From: Maritimibacter sp. HL-12
Lineage (GTDB): Bacteria > Pseudomonadota > Alphaproteobacteria > Rhodobacterales > Rhodobacteraceae
DNA length: 64,000 nucleotides
Direction of reading: 5' to 3'
NCBI RefSeq assembly: GCF_900177545.1
Contig: NZ_FXBQ01000001.1
Coordinates: 3,318,163 to 3,382,162, forward strand
Shown: piece by piece, positions 1 to 6,552 of the stretch
Numbering within the stretch: position 1 is the stretch's first letter
Layout: the number at the start of each line of letters is the position of its first letter
Notes under the pieces: generated by a model
The model's database searches: none
The model's input: the letters and a program-made list of their open reading frames with translations, nothing else
What the model was told of the DNA's origin: nothing
Position numbers and translations under genes: made by a program

Positions 1-2
1 GG

Positions 3-281
3 CGCGGCGGCAGCCGGGATGCACTGCGCGCGAAGGTCTTTGGCGGTGCCCGGATGGTGGACGGCCTGTCCGATCACGGCGCGCGCAATGGTGCCTTTGT
101 TTGCGAGTATCTCGATCGCGAGGGCATACCCCTGCTGGGGTCGGACCTGGGCGGCGTGCGGGCGCGCCGGATCGAGTTCTGGCCCGCAAACGGGCGTGCA
201 AAAGTGAAGTATCTGAAGGGAGGGGTTGCGCAGGACACCAGGCCCGCGCCGCAAATTGGCACGGCCCCCGAACTTTTTTGA
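3..281 (+). CDS. cheD: Chemoreceptor glutamine deamidase CheD, 3' part
   Basis: This is the C-terminal 92 residues of a reading frame open to the left window edge (first full codon at base 3). It carries the CheD signature: AKVFGGARMVDGLSDHGARN, then a segment ending in GGVRARRIEFWPANGRAKVKYL. CheD deamidates specific glutamines of methyl-accepting chemotaxis receptors and can interact with a CheC/CheY-type phosphatase. The N-terminal half with the catalytic Cys-His is outside the window. The gene runs toward the crotonase-fold gene on the other strand. It lies about 4 kb from the main che operon, so the chemotaxis genes are split by housekeeping genes. Its upstream neighbour, possibly cheB, cannot be seen. 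Confidence 0.85.
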   Translation, partial: RGGSRDALRAKVFGGARMVDGLSDHGARNGAFVCEYLDREGIPLLGSDLGGVRARRIEFWPANGRAKVKYLKGGVAQDTRPAPQIGTAPELF

Positions 282-365
282 CATTTGCAATCGACAGCCG
301 GATTGCCGAGCCGCACGCATGCTTTGGCCGGTGGTGCCGCCGCAGGGCTCAGCGGCGACCGCGCC

Positions 366-1160
366 TCACTCCTGCGCCCAGGCCGGCCGGCGTTTTTCGA
401 GGAACGCGCGGATGCCCTCGTCGGTGCCCTCGTCCATCATGTTTTCAACCATGACTGCGCCGGCGGTATCATAGGCTGCCGCGAGCGGTTCTTGCACCTG
501 ATCGTAGAAGCCGGGCTTGCCGAGCCGAATCGCGGCGGGCAACTTGGCGGCGACGGTTTGGGCAAGCGCCATGGTCGCCCCGGTGAGCTCCTCCGCCGGC
601 ACCACGCGGTTTACCAGGCCGACTTCGCGCGCGCGCACGGCATCGAGAAACGCGCCCGTCGCCGCCATCTCGAAGGCCACCTTGCGCGGCAATGCGCGCG
701 CGAGCGCGACCGCGGGGGTCGAGCAGAACAGACCGAGGTTGACGCCGTTGACCCCGAAGCGCGTGCCCTCGGCCGCCACCGCCATGTCGCAACTCGCCAC
801 CAGTTGGCAGCCGGCGGCCGCGGCGATGGCGTGAACCTCGGCGATCACCGGCTGGGGTAGCGCGGGGATCATCTGCATCACCTCGCCGCAGCGCGCAAAG
901 AGCCCCTCGAAATAGGCCCGCCCGCCATCGGTCGCGTTGCGATGGGCTTGCATCTCCTTGAGGTCATGGCCCGCCGAGAACGCGCTGCCATTGGCCGCGA
1001 GCACCACCACGCGGATTGTCTCGTCGTCCGCGAGCCGGGTGAATTCCGCCGCGAGCGCATCGAGCATCTCGTCCGAAAGCGCGTTCAGCGCGCGCGGGTT
1101 GTTCAGCGTGAGCCGGGCGATGGGTCCGTGATCCTCGCGCAGCAGGATGGCGTCTTGCAT
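366..1160 (-). CDS. Enoyl-CoA hydratase/isomerase family protein (ECHDC3-like)
   Basis: 264 residues, the usual crotonase length. The start at 1160 is preceded by a GGAGG Shine-Dalgarno. The oxyanion-hole region SAGHDLKEM (residues 62-70) and the GCQLVASCDMAVAA segment place it in the crotonase fold, close to the ECHDC3-like branch marked by SAGHDLKE. The two general acid/base glutamates of rat crotonase (E144, E164) align with Q119 and G139, so classical enoyl-CoA hydration is doubtful. The substrate is presumably an acyl-CoA thioester. It is divergent from a PaaI-type thioesterase, which could be functionally linked. The family call is firm; the reaction is unknown. Confidence 0.85.
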   Translation of the reverse strand: MQDAILLREDHGPIARLTLNNPRALNALSDEMLDALAAEFTRLADDETIRVVVLAANGSAFSAGHDLKEMQAHRNATDGGRAYFEGLFARCGEVMQMIPALPQPVIAEVHAIAAAAGCQLVASCDMAVAAEGTRFGVNGVNLGLFCSTPAVALARALPRKVAFEMAATGAFLDAVRAREVGLVNRVVPAEELTGATMALAQTVAAKLPAAIRLGKPGFYDQVQEPLAAAYDTAGAVMVENMMDEGTDEGIRAFLEKRRPAWAQE

Positions 1161-1217
1161 CTTGTCCTCCCTGTTCTTGGGGGGCACGATAGCGGCATGG
1201 ACGGCAAGGGGAAAGAG

Positions 1218-1640
1218 ATGTCGCTCAAGATGAACCTCGACGATCTGCGCGGTTTCCTTGCGCGCGATTTCGGGCAGGTGGCAGACGATTTCGAGATCCT
1301 CGACGTCGCCCCGATGCATCTCGTGTTGCGCAGCCATGTTCAGGACAGGCACCTGCGCCCCGGCGGCACGGTTTCGGGGCCAACGATGTTCGCGCTGGCA
1401 GACGTCGGGGTCTATCTCGCGATCCTGGCCATGGTCGGGCCGAAGGCGCTGGCGGTGACCACGAATTGTTCGATCGACTTCATGCGCAAGCCCGTGGCCC
1501 ATGCCAATCTGCGCGCCGACGTGCGGCTTCTGAAGCTCGGCCGGGTGCTGGCGGTGGGCGATGTGCTGATCTATTCCGAGGGCGAGGAGCAGCCGGTGGC
1601 GCGGGCCTCGCTCACCTATTCGATCCCGCCCGAGCGCTAG
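1218..1640 (+). CDS. PaaI-family hotdog thioesterase
   Basis: About 140 residues with a hotdog-fold thioesterase pattern: HLRPGGTVSGPTMFALADVG followed by TTNCSIDFMRKPV. The family hydrolyses acyl-CoA thioesters, often aryl- or medium-chain acyl-CoAs, in the cytoplasm. I chose ATG 1218 because an AAGGGGAAAG ribosome binding site lies just upstream. An in-frame ATG at 1197 would add seven residues and cannot be excluded. It starts close to, and diverges from, the crotonase-like gene, so the two promoters share about 60 bp. The pair looks like a small acyl-CoA metabolism module, but no substrate can be read from the sequence. Confidence 0.8.
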   Translation: MSLKMNLDDLRGFLARDFGQVADDFEILDVAPMHLVLRSHVQDRHLRPGGTVSGPTMFALADVGVYLAILAMVGPKALAVTTNCSIDFMRKPVAHANLRADVRLLKLGRVLAVGDVLIYSEGEEQPVARASLTYSIPPER

Positions 1641-1757
1641 CGGTGCTGATCCCGGGCTGTCCTGAGCCCGGCTGCGTGGCCAAATCGCCGCGTTGACCGG
1701 TGTGGGCCGAGGCGCTAAGCCTTTGCGTCTGTGCAGAAACACGCGAAAGGACTTGCC

Positions 1758-2723
1758 ATGAGCGAGGCGCCCCCGAACCGGCTGGAGCATTTTCCGATTA
1801 CCTTCTTTGCCATCACGATGGGGCTCATGGGCCTGACGCTGGCGTTGCACGCGGCGTCGCCGCTCTACCCCGCGGCGGGCCCTGCTTCGATCGCGGTGCT
1901 CTGGGGCGGCATCCTGGTCACCGTCGTGATTGCGGCCCTCTATATTGCCAAGGCGCTGCGCTATCCCGGGATGGTGGCCTGGGAGTGGCATCATCCGGTG
2001 CGGCTGGCGTTCTTTCCGACGGTGACGATCTCGCTGCTCCTGATCGCCACCGCGTTGGCCCCGCAATTTCCCGGGGTCGCCGAACCGCTCTGGCTGGTGG
2101 GTGTGGTCGGGCAGGGGGTGCTCACCATCGCGGTGATCTCGGGCTGGATCAGCCACCGTTCTTTCGAGGTTGGTCACCTGACGCCCGCCTGGTTCATCCC
2201 CGCCGTCGGCAACGTGATCGTCCCGGTCGCCGGGGCCGAAATGGGATATATCGAGATCTCCTGGCTGTTCTTCGCGGGCGGGATGGTGTTCTGGGGCATC
2301 CTGCTCACGCTCGTGATGAACCGGCTGGTGTTTCACGACCCGATCCCGGGGCGGTTGTTTCCCACCATGGTGATCCTGATCGCACCGCCCTCGGTGGCCT
2401 TCGTGGCCTACGTGAAGATGACCGGCGGGGTGATTGACGGCTTTGGCCGCGCGCTGATCTACATCGCCTATATCTTCGCCGCGCTGGTGGTGATGCAATT
2501 GCCGAAGCTGGCCAAACTGCCCTTCGCGCTGAGTTGGTGGGCCCTGTCTTTTCCGCTCGCGGCGCTGGCCATTGCGTCATTCTTGTTCGCCCGGATCGAG
2601 GCGACCCTGGCGCATGAGGTGATCGGCGTGGTGGTGCTCCTGCTGCTGATCCTGGTGGTGGCGGGGCTGGTGCTGCGCACCGCCAAGGCGATCGCCAAAC
2701 ACGAAATCTGCCATCCGGAATGA
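1758..2723 (+). CDS. SLAC1/TehA (TDT) family membrane protein
   Basis: 321 residues, almost entirely hydrophobic, with about ten predicted transmembrane helices. It matches the tellurite-resistance/dicarboxylate transporter family to which bacterial TehA and plant SLAC1 anion channels belong: FPITFFAITMGLMGL at the N-terminus, HHPVRLAFFPTVTISLL, and TPAWFIPAVGNVIVP in the middle. Members move anions or C4-dicarboxylates across the inner membrane. The start at 1758 follows a GAAAGGA ribosome binding site; a longer in-frame ATG at 1731 lacks this. The gene appears monocistronic, and a GC-rich hairpin follows. The name tehA would over-specify, so only the family is claimed. Confidence 0.8.
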   Translation: MSEAPPNRLEHFPITFFAITMGLMGLTLALHAASPLYPAAGPASIAVLWGGILVTVVIAALYIAKALRYPGMVAWEWHHPVRLAFFPTVTISLLLIATALAPQFPGVAEPLWLVGVVGQGVLTIAVISGWISHRSFEVGHLTPAWFIPAVGNVIVPVAGAEMGYIEISWLFFAGGMVFWGILLTLVMNRLVFHDPIPGRLFPTMVILIAPPSVAFVAYVKMTGGVIDGFGRALIYIAYIFAALVVMQLPKLAKLPFALSWWALSFPLAALAIASFLFARIEATLAHEVIGVVVLLLLILVVAGLVLRTAKAIAKHEICHPE

Positions 2724-2735
2724 GGCGGCCCCCGG

Positions 2736-2760
2736 GCGGGGCGCGCAGCGGGCGCCCCGC
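2736..2760 (+). terminator. GC-rich hairpin after the SLAC1/TehA gene
   Basis: A perfect 9-bp stem (2736-2744 with 2752-2760) and 7-nt loop lie 13 nt after the stop codon. There is no immediate T-run, so termination may be weak or Rho-assisted. The rest of the 223-nt gap to rplM holds an AT-rich stretch near 2820-2870 and the promoter given separately. Confidence 0.4.
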
Positions 2761-2884
2761 AAGACCCTTTCCCTTGTGCCCCTTGGTCCGCTTGTTTGGT
2801 CTGCCGCTGGGTCAGGAATTGGGGTAAAATAATACCTAAAATGTAAGTGTTTGTTTTTGATGCATTTACCGGGATAGTTCGGCC

Positions 2885-2912
2885 TTGACGGCGCGCCCGA
2901 AATCACTAGAAC
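2885..2912 (+). promoter_or_regulatory. Putative promoter of rplM-rpsI
   Basis: TTGACG at 2885-2890 and TAGAAC at 2907-2912, spaced by 16 bp, form a plausible sigma-70-type promoter about 35 bp upstream of the rplM start. An AAGGG ribosome binding site follows. This is based on motif and position only. Confidence 0.4.
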
Positions 2913-2946
2913 CAGCCCATCCGAAAGCCATCAAGGGCCGAAACCG

Positions 2947-3411
2947 ATGAAAACCTTCTCTGCAACCCCTGCAGATATCGAGAAAAAGTGGGTCGTGATC
3001 GACGCCGAGGGCGTCGTTCTGGGCCGCCTCGCCTCGATCATTGCCATGCGTCTGCGCGGCAAACACAAGCCGAGCTTCACCCCGCACATGGATTGCGGTG
3101 ACAATGTCATCGTCATCAATGCCGACAAGATCCAGCTCACCGGCAAGAAACGCACCGACAAGGTGCATTACTGGCACACCGGCTACCCGGGCGGCATCAA
3201 GTCGCGCACTGCGGGCCAGATCCTCGACGGCGCACACCCCGAGCGCGTGGTCGAGATGGCGGTCAAGCGCATGCTGCCGGGCAACCGTCTGGCCCGGGTG
3301 CAGTTGGGCAACTTGCGCATCTACGCTGGGACCGAGCATCCGCACGAGGCGCAAAGCCCCGAAGTGCTCGATGTCCGTTCGATGAACAAGAAAAACACGC
3401 GTGAGGGCTGA
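2947..3411 (+). CDS. rplM: 50S ribosomal protein L13
   Basis: 154 residues, full length for alphaproteobacterial L13. It begins [20 protein letters not shown] and contains the hallmark [23 protein letters not shown] and [11 protein letters not shown] segments. L13 is an early-assembling protein of the large subunit that binds 23S rRNA. The stop codon is 2 nt before rpsI, the conserved rplM-rpsI operon order. An AAGGG ribosome binding site precedes the ATG. Nothing unusual was seen. Confidence 0.98.
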   Translation: MKTFSATPADIEKKWVVIDAEGVVLGRLASIIAMRLRGKHKPSFTPHMDCGDNVIVINADKIQLTGKKRTDKVHYWHTGYPGGIKSRTAGQILDGAHPERVVEMAVKRMLPGNRLARVQLGNLRIYAGTEHPHEAQSPEVLDVRSMNKKNTREG

Positions 3412-3413
3412 TC

Positions 3414-3911
3414 ATGGCTGAAGAGATCAAATCGCTCGATGAGCTGAACGCTGTGGTCGAGGGCAGCGCTGCGCCCGTGGCCGTGGAGACCGACGCCGCT
3501 CCCCGCGAACCCCAGCGCGATGCGCTCGGTCGCGCCTATGCCACCGGCAAGCGCAAGGACGCGGTTGCCCGTGTCTGGATCAAGCCTGGCTCCGGCAAGG
3601 TCGTTGTGAACGGCAAAGAAATGGACAAGTATTTCGCGCGCCCGGTGCTGCAGATGATCCTGCGTCAGCCGTTCCAGGTCGCCGGTGTCGAGAACGAATT
3701 CGACGTGATGGCGACGGTCAAGGGCGGCGGCCTTTCGGGTCAGGCCGGTGCGGTGAAGCACGGCATCTCGAAGGCACTTCAGGTTTACGAACCCTCGCTG
3801 CGTGCTGCGCTCAAGGCCGCCGGGTTCCTGACCCGCGACAGCCGCGTGGTGGAACGCAAGAAGTTCGGCAAGCGCAAGGCACGCCGCAGCTTCCAGTTCT
3901 CCAAGCGCTGA
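3414..3911 (+). CDS. rpsI: 30S ribosomal protein S9
   Basis: 165 residues. The first 40 or so form an acidic, Ala-rich alphaproteobacterial extension. The S9 core then begins at [20 protein letters not shown], with [18 protein letters not shown] in the middle. It ends in the basic tail [17 protein letters not shown], whose final lysine-arginine reaches the P-site tRNA in known ribosomes. It is co-transcribed with rplM (2-nt spacing) and followed by an intrinsic terminator. Confidence 0.98.
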   Translation: MAEEIKSLDELNAVVEGSAAPVAVETDAAPREPQRDALGRAYATGKRKDAVARVWIKPGSGKVVVNGKEMDKYFARPVLQMILRQPFQVAGVENEFDVMATVKGGGLSGQAGAVKHGISKALQVYEPSLRAALKAAGFLTRDSRVVERKKFGKRKARRSFQFSKR

Positions 3912-3931
3912 GCGATCCCGAGAAACTATCG

Positions 3932-3958
3932 AAAGGGCCGCCATCTGGTGGCCCTTTT
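3932..3958 (+). terminator. Intrinsic terminator of rplM-rpsI
   Basis: A hairpin about 20 nt after the rpsI stop: AAAGGGCC at 3933-3940 pairs with GGCCCTTT at 3950-3957, with further pairing inside, and the 3' arm ends in a short T-run. It matches a Rho-independent terminator for the ribosomal protein operon. Confidence 0.8.
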
Positions 3959-4086
3959 CGTGTTGCGAGGGCGGGGCGCTTCACCTATATCCGCGGCCAG
4001 TATCTGTCGCTCTCCTGGTTGGGTGCTGTTAGGTTTCGGCGCACACTGGGGCCTGGACTCGACGAGCGGCGGACATTGAGGTTCTG

Positions 4087-4120
4087 GAACGGCGATTTGC
4101 GAGGCCGCCGTTCTTTGCTT
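4087..4120 (+). terminator. Hairpin with T-rich tail upstream of tRNA-Arg
   Basis: GAACGGCG at 4087-4094 pairs with CGCCGTTC at 4106-4113 (8 bp, 11-nt loop) and is followed by TTTGCTTT. It lies in the 250-nt non-coding space between rpsI and tRNA-Arg. It could be a second terminator for read-through from rpsI or the end of a short transcript. I see nothing else in 3960-4086. Confidence 0.4.
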
Positions 4121-4162
4121 TGATCTCGCGACAAAATGAAGTAAGCACTGCGCAGGCAGTTT

Positions 4163-4239
4163 GCACCCATAGCTCAGCTGGATAGAGTGTCGCCCTCCGA
4201 AGGCGAAGGTCGTAGGTTCGAATCCTACTGGGTGCGCCA
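4163..4239 (+). tRNA. tRNA-Arg (anticodon CCG)
   Basis: A complete 77-nt cloverleaf. The acceptor stem is GCACCCA paired with TGGGTGC (4229-4235), the discriminator is G, and the CCA is encoded at 4237-4239. The D arm contains AGCTCAGCTGGATAGAG and the T arm contains GGTTCGAATCC. The anticodon loop CTCCGAA gives anticodon CCG, which reads CGG arginine codons. It stands alone, with no neighbouring tRNA. The antisense strand gives well-known false protein signatures (see rejected items). Confidence 0.97.
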
Positions 4240-4368
4240 CTTCCCCAATGATCCTCGTGAATTCCGGGCTTGTGACGCGCGTGGCGTCTGCGCCCCGCCT
4301 GTGCCCCCTCTGTGCGACGTGCGGGCGCGACGCGAGGGCAGCACTGGCCGGCGGGCGGCCTTGCGGCA

Positions 4369-4773
4369 TCAGAACCAGTCGACCGGGCCATCGGGTTGCC
4401 CCGGTTCGCCGCTCTCCTGATCAGGTGCCGAAGCATCCAGCCCCATGCGTTGACGGAAACTGTCCAGGCGCACGATGTCCCGCCCGATCAGGTGCGGCAT
4501 GTCTCGCCCGAAACCCGAAGCGGCCGAGGATTGCAGCAGCGCCGAGATGTCCTCGAGCGTCTGTTGGACCAGGTCGACACCCTGGAGTATCTGGATCTCG
4601 GTGCGCAGGTCGGGGTGATTCAGCTCCGCCAGGAGCCGGGAAAAGGCTTCCTGGATCAACCGACACTGAGCCGCGGCACCATGAACCTCGGCAGCCAGTT
4701 TCAGGAGCGTTTGACCAAGGTCGATCGGCACTTCGCCAGGCGGGTGGCTCGACTTCCGCGTCTCCTTGTCCAT
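4369..4773 (-). CDS. Small conserved-looking protein at the end of the che operon
   Basis: 134 residues, unrecognised. It starts 1 nt after the stop of the downstream cheY, so it is surely co-translated with the chemotaxis genes. The protein is predicted mainly alpha-helical: residues about 18-60 form a helix with charged/hydrophobic periodicity, followed by [20 protein letters not shown]. The C-terminal tail is acidic and ends in PVDWF. The all-helical make-up, an aspartate-glutamine helix and the place next to cheY recall a CheZ-like phosphatase or CheY-binding helper, but I see no diagnostic CheZ motif. The role is inferred from context only; the coding call is well supported. Confidence 0.7.
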   Translation of the reverse strand: MDKETRKSSHPPGEVPIDLGQTLLKLAAEVHGAAAQCRLIQEAFSRLLAELNHPDLRTEIQILQGVDLVQQTLEDISALLQSSAASGFGRDMPHLIGRDIVRLDSFRQRMGLDASAPDQESGEPGQPDGPVDWF

Positions 4774-4774
4774 C

Positions 4775-5161
4775 TTACAGCCGCCCGTATATCGCTTCGA
4801 TGGCGGTCTTCAGATCCACCGGTTGGAACGGCTTGGCCACGTAGTTGTTCATGCCCAGTTGCTTCCCGGTCTCGATAAGCTGGCGGTCGGCCTTGCCGGT
4901 GATGAGGATAAAGCCGACTTTTCGGGTCTTTTCCGCACTGCGGAGGGCGTGAAGCAGTTGCATCCCGTTCATCCCGGGCATGTTCATGTCGGAAATGACG
5001 AGATGAACCGGCCATGCCGTGATCTTCGCAAGCGCCTCGGGGCCGTCGCGCGCCGATTCGATCTGTCGAATGCCAAATCCATCCAGGGCCTGGGTGATCA
5101 GCCCCCGGCTTGTGGACATGTCATCGACGACGATGATCCTGATTTGATCGCGAAGTGCCAA
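4775..5161 (-). CDS. cheY: Single-domain response regulator CheY (second copy)
   Basis: 128 residues, a stand-alone receiver domain. The acidic pair is D13-D14, the phospho-acceptor is D58 (VISDMNMPG), the switch threonine is T86 and the conserved lysine is K108 (YVAKPF). CheY-P normally carries the signal from CheA to the flagellar switch. Translation appears to start at TTG 5161, because the first ATG lies beyond the DD motif and an AAAGG ribosome binding site precedes the TTG. It follows cheR by 12 nt. With two CheYs in the operon, one may act as a phosphate sink, as known from other alphaproteobacteria; the sequence does not show which. Confidence 0.93.
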   Translation of the reverse strand: MALRDQIRIIVVDDMSTSRGLITQALDGFGIRQIESARDGPEALAKITAWPVHLVISDMNMPGMNGMQLLHALRSAEKTRKVGFILITGKADRQLIETGKQLGMNNYVAKPFQPVDLKTAIEAIYGRL

Positions 5162-5173
5162 GATCTGACCTTT

Positions 5174-6076
5174 CTATTGGGGTTCGAGTTCCGGAGTTGA
5201 CGCGGGCACCTCGGCGCTGGTGCGTTCGTAGGCCGTGATCCCGACGCTCCTGAAGAAACGGCCGGCATGTTCGCTGACCCGTTCGGAGTGCCCCAGGAAG
5301 AGCCAGCCATCGGGGTTGAGCGCCCGCGCAAACCGCGGCCAGAGTCGGTCCTGGGTCGGCTGGTCGAAGTAGATGACGACATTGCGGCAGAAGATGGCAT
5401 CGAATTGTCCGCGCATCGGCCAGGCGCTGATCAGGTTGAGCACGCGGAAACGGGTGATATCGCGCAGCGCAGAACCTGCTGCGAGGGCGCCGTCCGGGTC
5501 GGCGTCGATCGGGTCAAAATAGCGGTCGCGCAGGTGGTCGGGAACGTTTGCGAGCATCGGCCCCGGGTACTGCGCCGCCTTGGCGAAATTGACCACGTTG
5601 GGGTCGATGTCGGTTCCCAGAACGCGCACGTCGGCGTCGCGCGGCATGCCGGCTTCGAGCATCGTCATTGCGATGGAATAGGGCTCTTGGCCGTTGGAGC
5701 ATCCTGCCGACCAGATCCGCACGCGGCGTCCGCCGCGCGCCGCGTCGATGAGCGCCGGAAGCGCCTTGGCCCGGAAGACCTCGAAATGATGGTTTTCGCG
5801 AAAGAAATGCGACACGTTGGTGGTGAGGGAGGAAATCATTGTCGCGAGCTCGTCGCGGCCGGCGGGGCTGTCCACGAGGTCGCAATAGGCATCGAAATCA
5901 CCACAGCGCAGCAAGCGAAGCCGGCGGATCAGCCTGGTTCGGACCATCGCCGCCTTGGCCGGGGGAATATGCAGGCCCGCTTCTCGATGGGCGAGCTCGG
6001 TGATCCGGGCCAGCGCTGTCGCCGTCAGCTCGGGCGGGGCCGGGGCAGACGGGGACCCTGGTTGCGGGTCCCTCAT
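5174..6076 (-). CDS. cheR: Chemotaxis protein methyltransferase CheR
   Basis: 300 residues. The N-terminal helical CheR domain (about 18-80) ends with ISSLTTNVSHFFRENHHF. The SAM-dependent methyltransferase domain carries IWSAGCSNGQEPYSIAM, VLGTDIDP and the FDAIFCRNVVIYF motif. CheR methylates glutamates on chemoreceptors with S-adenosylmethionine to set adaptation. The SAM-loop has GQEP where most CheRs have GEEP, a mild change. The start overlaps the cheW stop by 4 nt (ATGA), so it is translationally coupled. No C-terminal TPR or CheB fusion is present. Confidence 0.95.
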   Translation of the reverse strand: MRDPQPGSPSAPAPPELTATALARITELAHREAGLHIPPAKAAMVRTRLIRRLRLLRCGDFDAYCDLVDSPAGRDELATMISSLTTNVSHFFRENHHFEVFRAKALPALIDAARGGRRVRIWSAGCSNGQEPYSIAMTMLEAGMPRDADVRVLGTDIDPNVVNFAKAAQYPGPMLANVPDHLRDRYFDPIDADPDGALAAGSALRDITRFRVLNLISAWPMRGQFDAIFCRNVVIYFDQPTQDRLWPRFARALNPDGWLFLGHSERVSEHAGRFFRSVGITAYERTSAEVPASTPELEPQ

Positions 6077-6552
6077 GCCGCATCCTCGTTCGCGGTCGGC
6101 AGGATCGCCGAAAGGTCGAGGACCCGGATCATCCTGTCATCCACGATGGTGAGGGCGGAGATGAATGCCCGGCCCTCATCCGAGGGCATTTCCGGCGGCG
6201 ACTGGAGTTTGGATTCGGGCAAGGCGAGGATGTCGGACACCGCGTCGACCATCAATCCGACGGTCCTGTCGTGCGTGGACACAACGATGATGACATTGCG
6301 GGAGGTGTCGGTTGCGGATTGCAGATCAAGCCTGGCGGACAGATCCATGATCGGCAAAACCGCACCGCGAAGGTTGATCACGCCCCGGATATAGGCGGGG
6401 GAATGCGGCAGGGGCGTTGCCCGCGCGCTGCCGCGGATCTCGCGCACCGACATGATATCGACGCAATAATCCTGCCCGGACACGAGAAAGGAAAGCAATT
6501 CGATGGTCTTTCCGTCCTTCGTCGGCTCGGTCGTGGTTGAAACGTCAGTCAT
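6073..6552 (-). CDS. cheW: Chemotaxis adaptor CheW
   Basis: 159 residues forming one CheW-like SH3-type domain: ELLSFLVSGQDYCVDIMSVREI, then SPAYIRGVINLRGAVLPIMDL, and a final IRVLDLSAIL strand. CheW bridges chemoreceptors and the P5 domain of CheA at the membrane array. The gene overlaps the 3' end of cheA by 4 nt and the 5' end of cheR by 4 nt, giving tight translational coupling through the operon. Confidence 0.95.
   Translation of the reverse strand: MTDVSTTTEPTKDGKTIELLSFLVSGQDYCVDIMSVREIRGSARATPLPHSPAYIRGVINLRGAVLPIMDLSARLDLQSATDTSRNVIIVVSTHDRTVGLMVDAVSDILALPESKLQSPPEMPSDEGRAFISALTIVDDRMIRVLDLSAILPTANEDAA

Noticed and set aside
1161-2498. Very long minus-strand extension of the crotonase-like frame
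   Set aside because: It is His/Arg/Gln-rich shadow of the thioesterase and SLAC1-type genes. The real start is at 1160 with a ribosome binding site.
3926-4436. Minus-strand frames with [20 protein letters not shown] and [20 protein letters not shown]
   Set aside because: These are the familiar false proteins antisense to a tRNA gene; here they mirror tRNA-Arg at 4163-4239.
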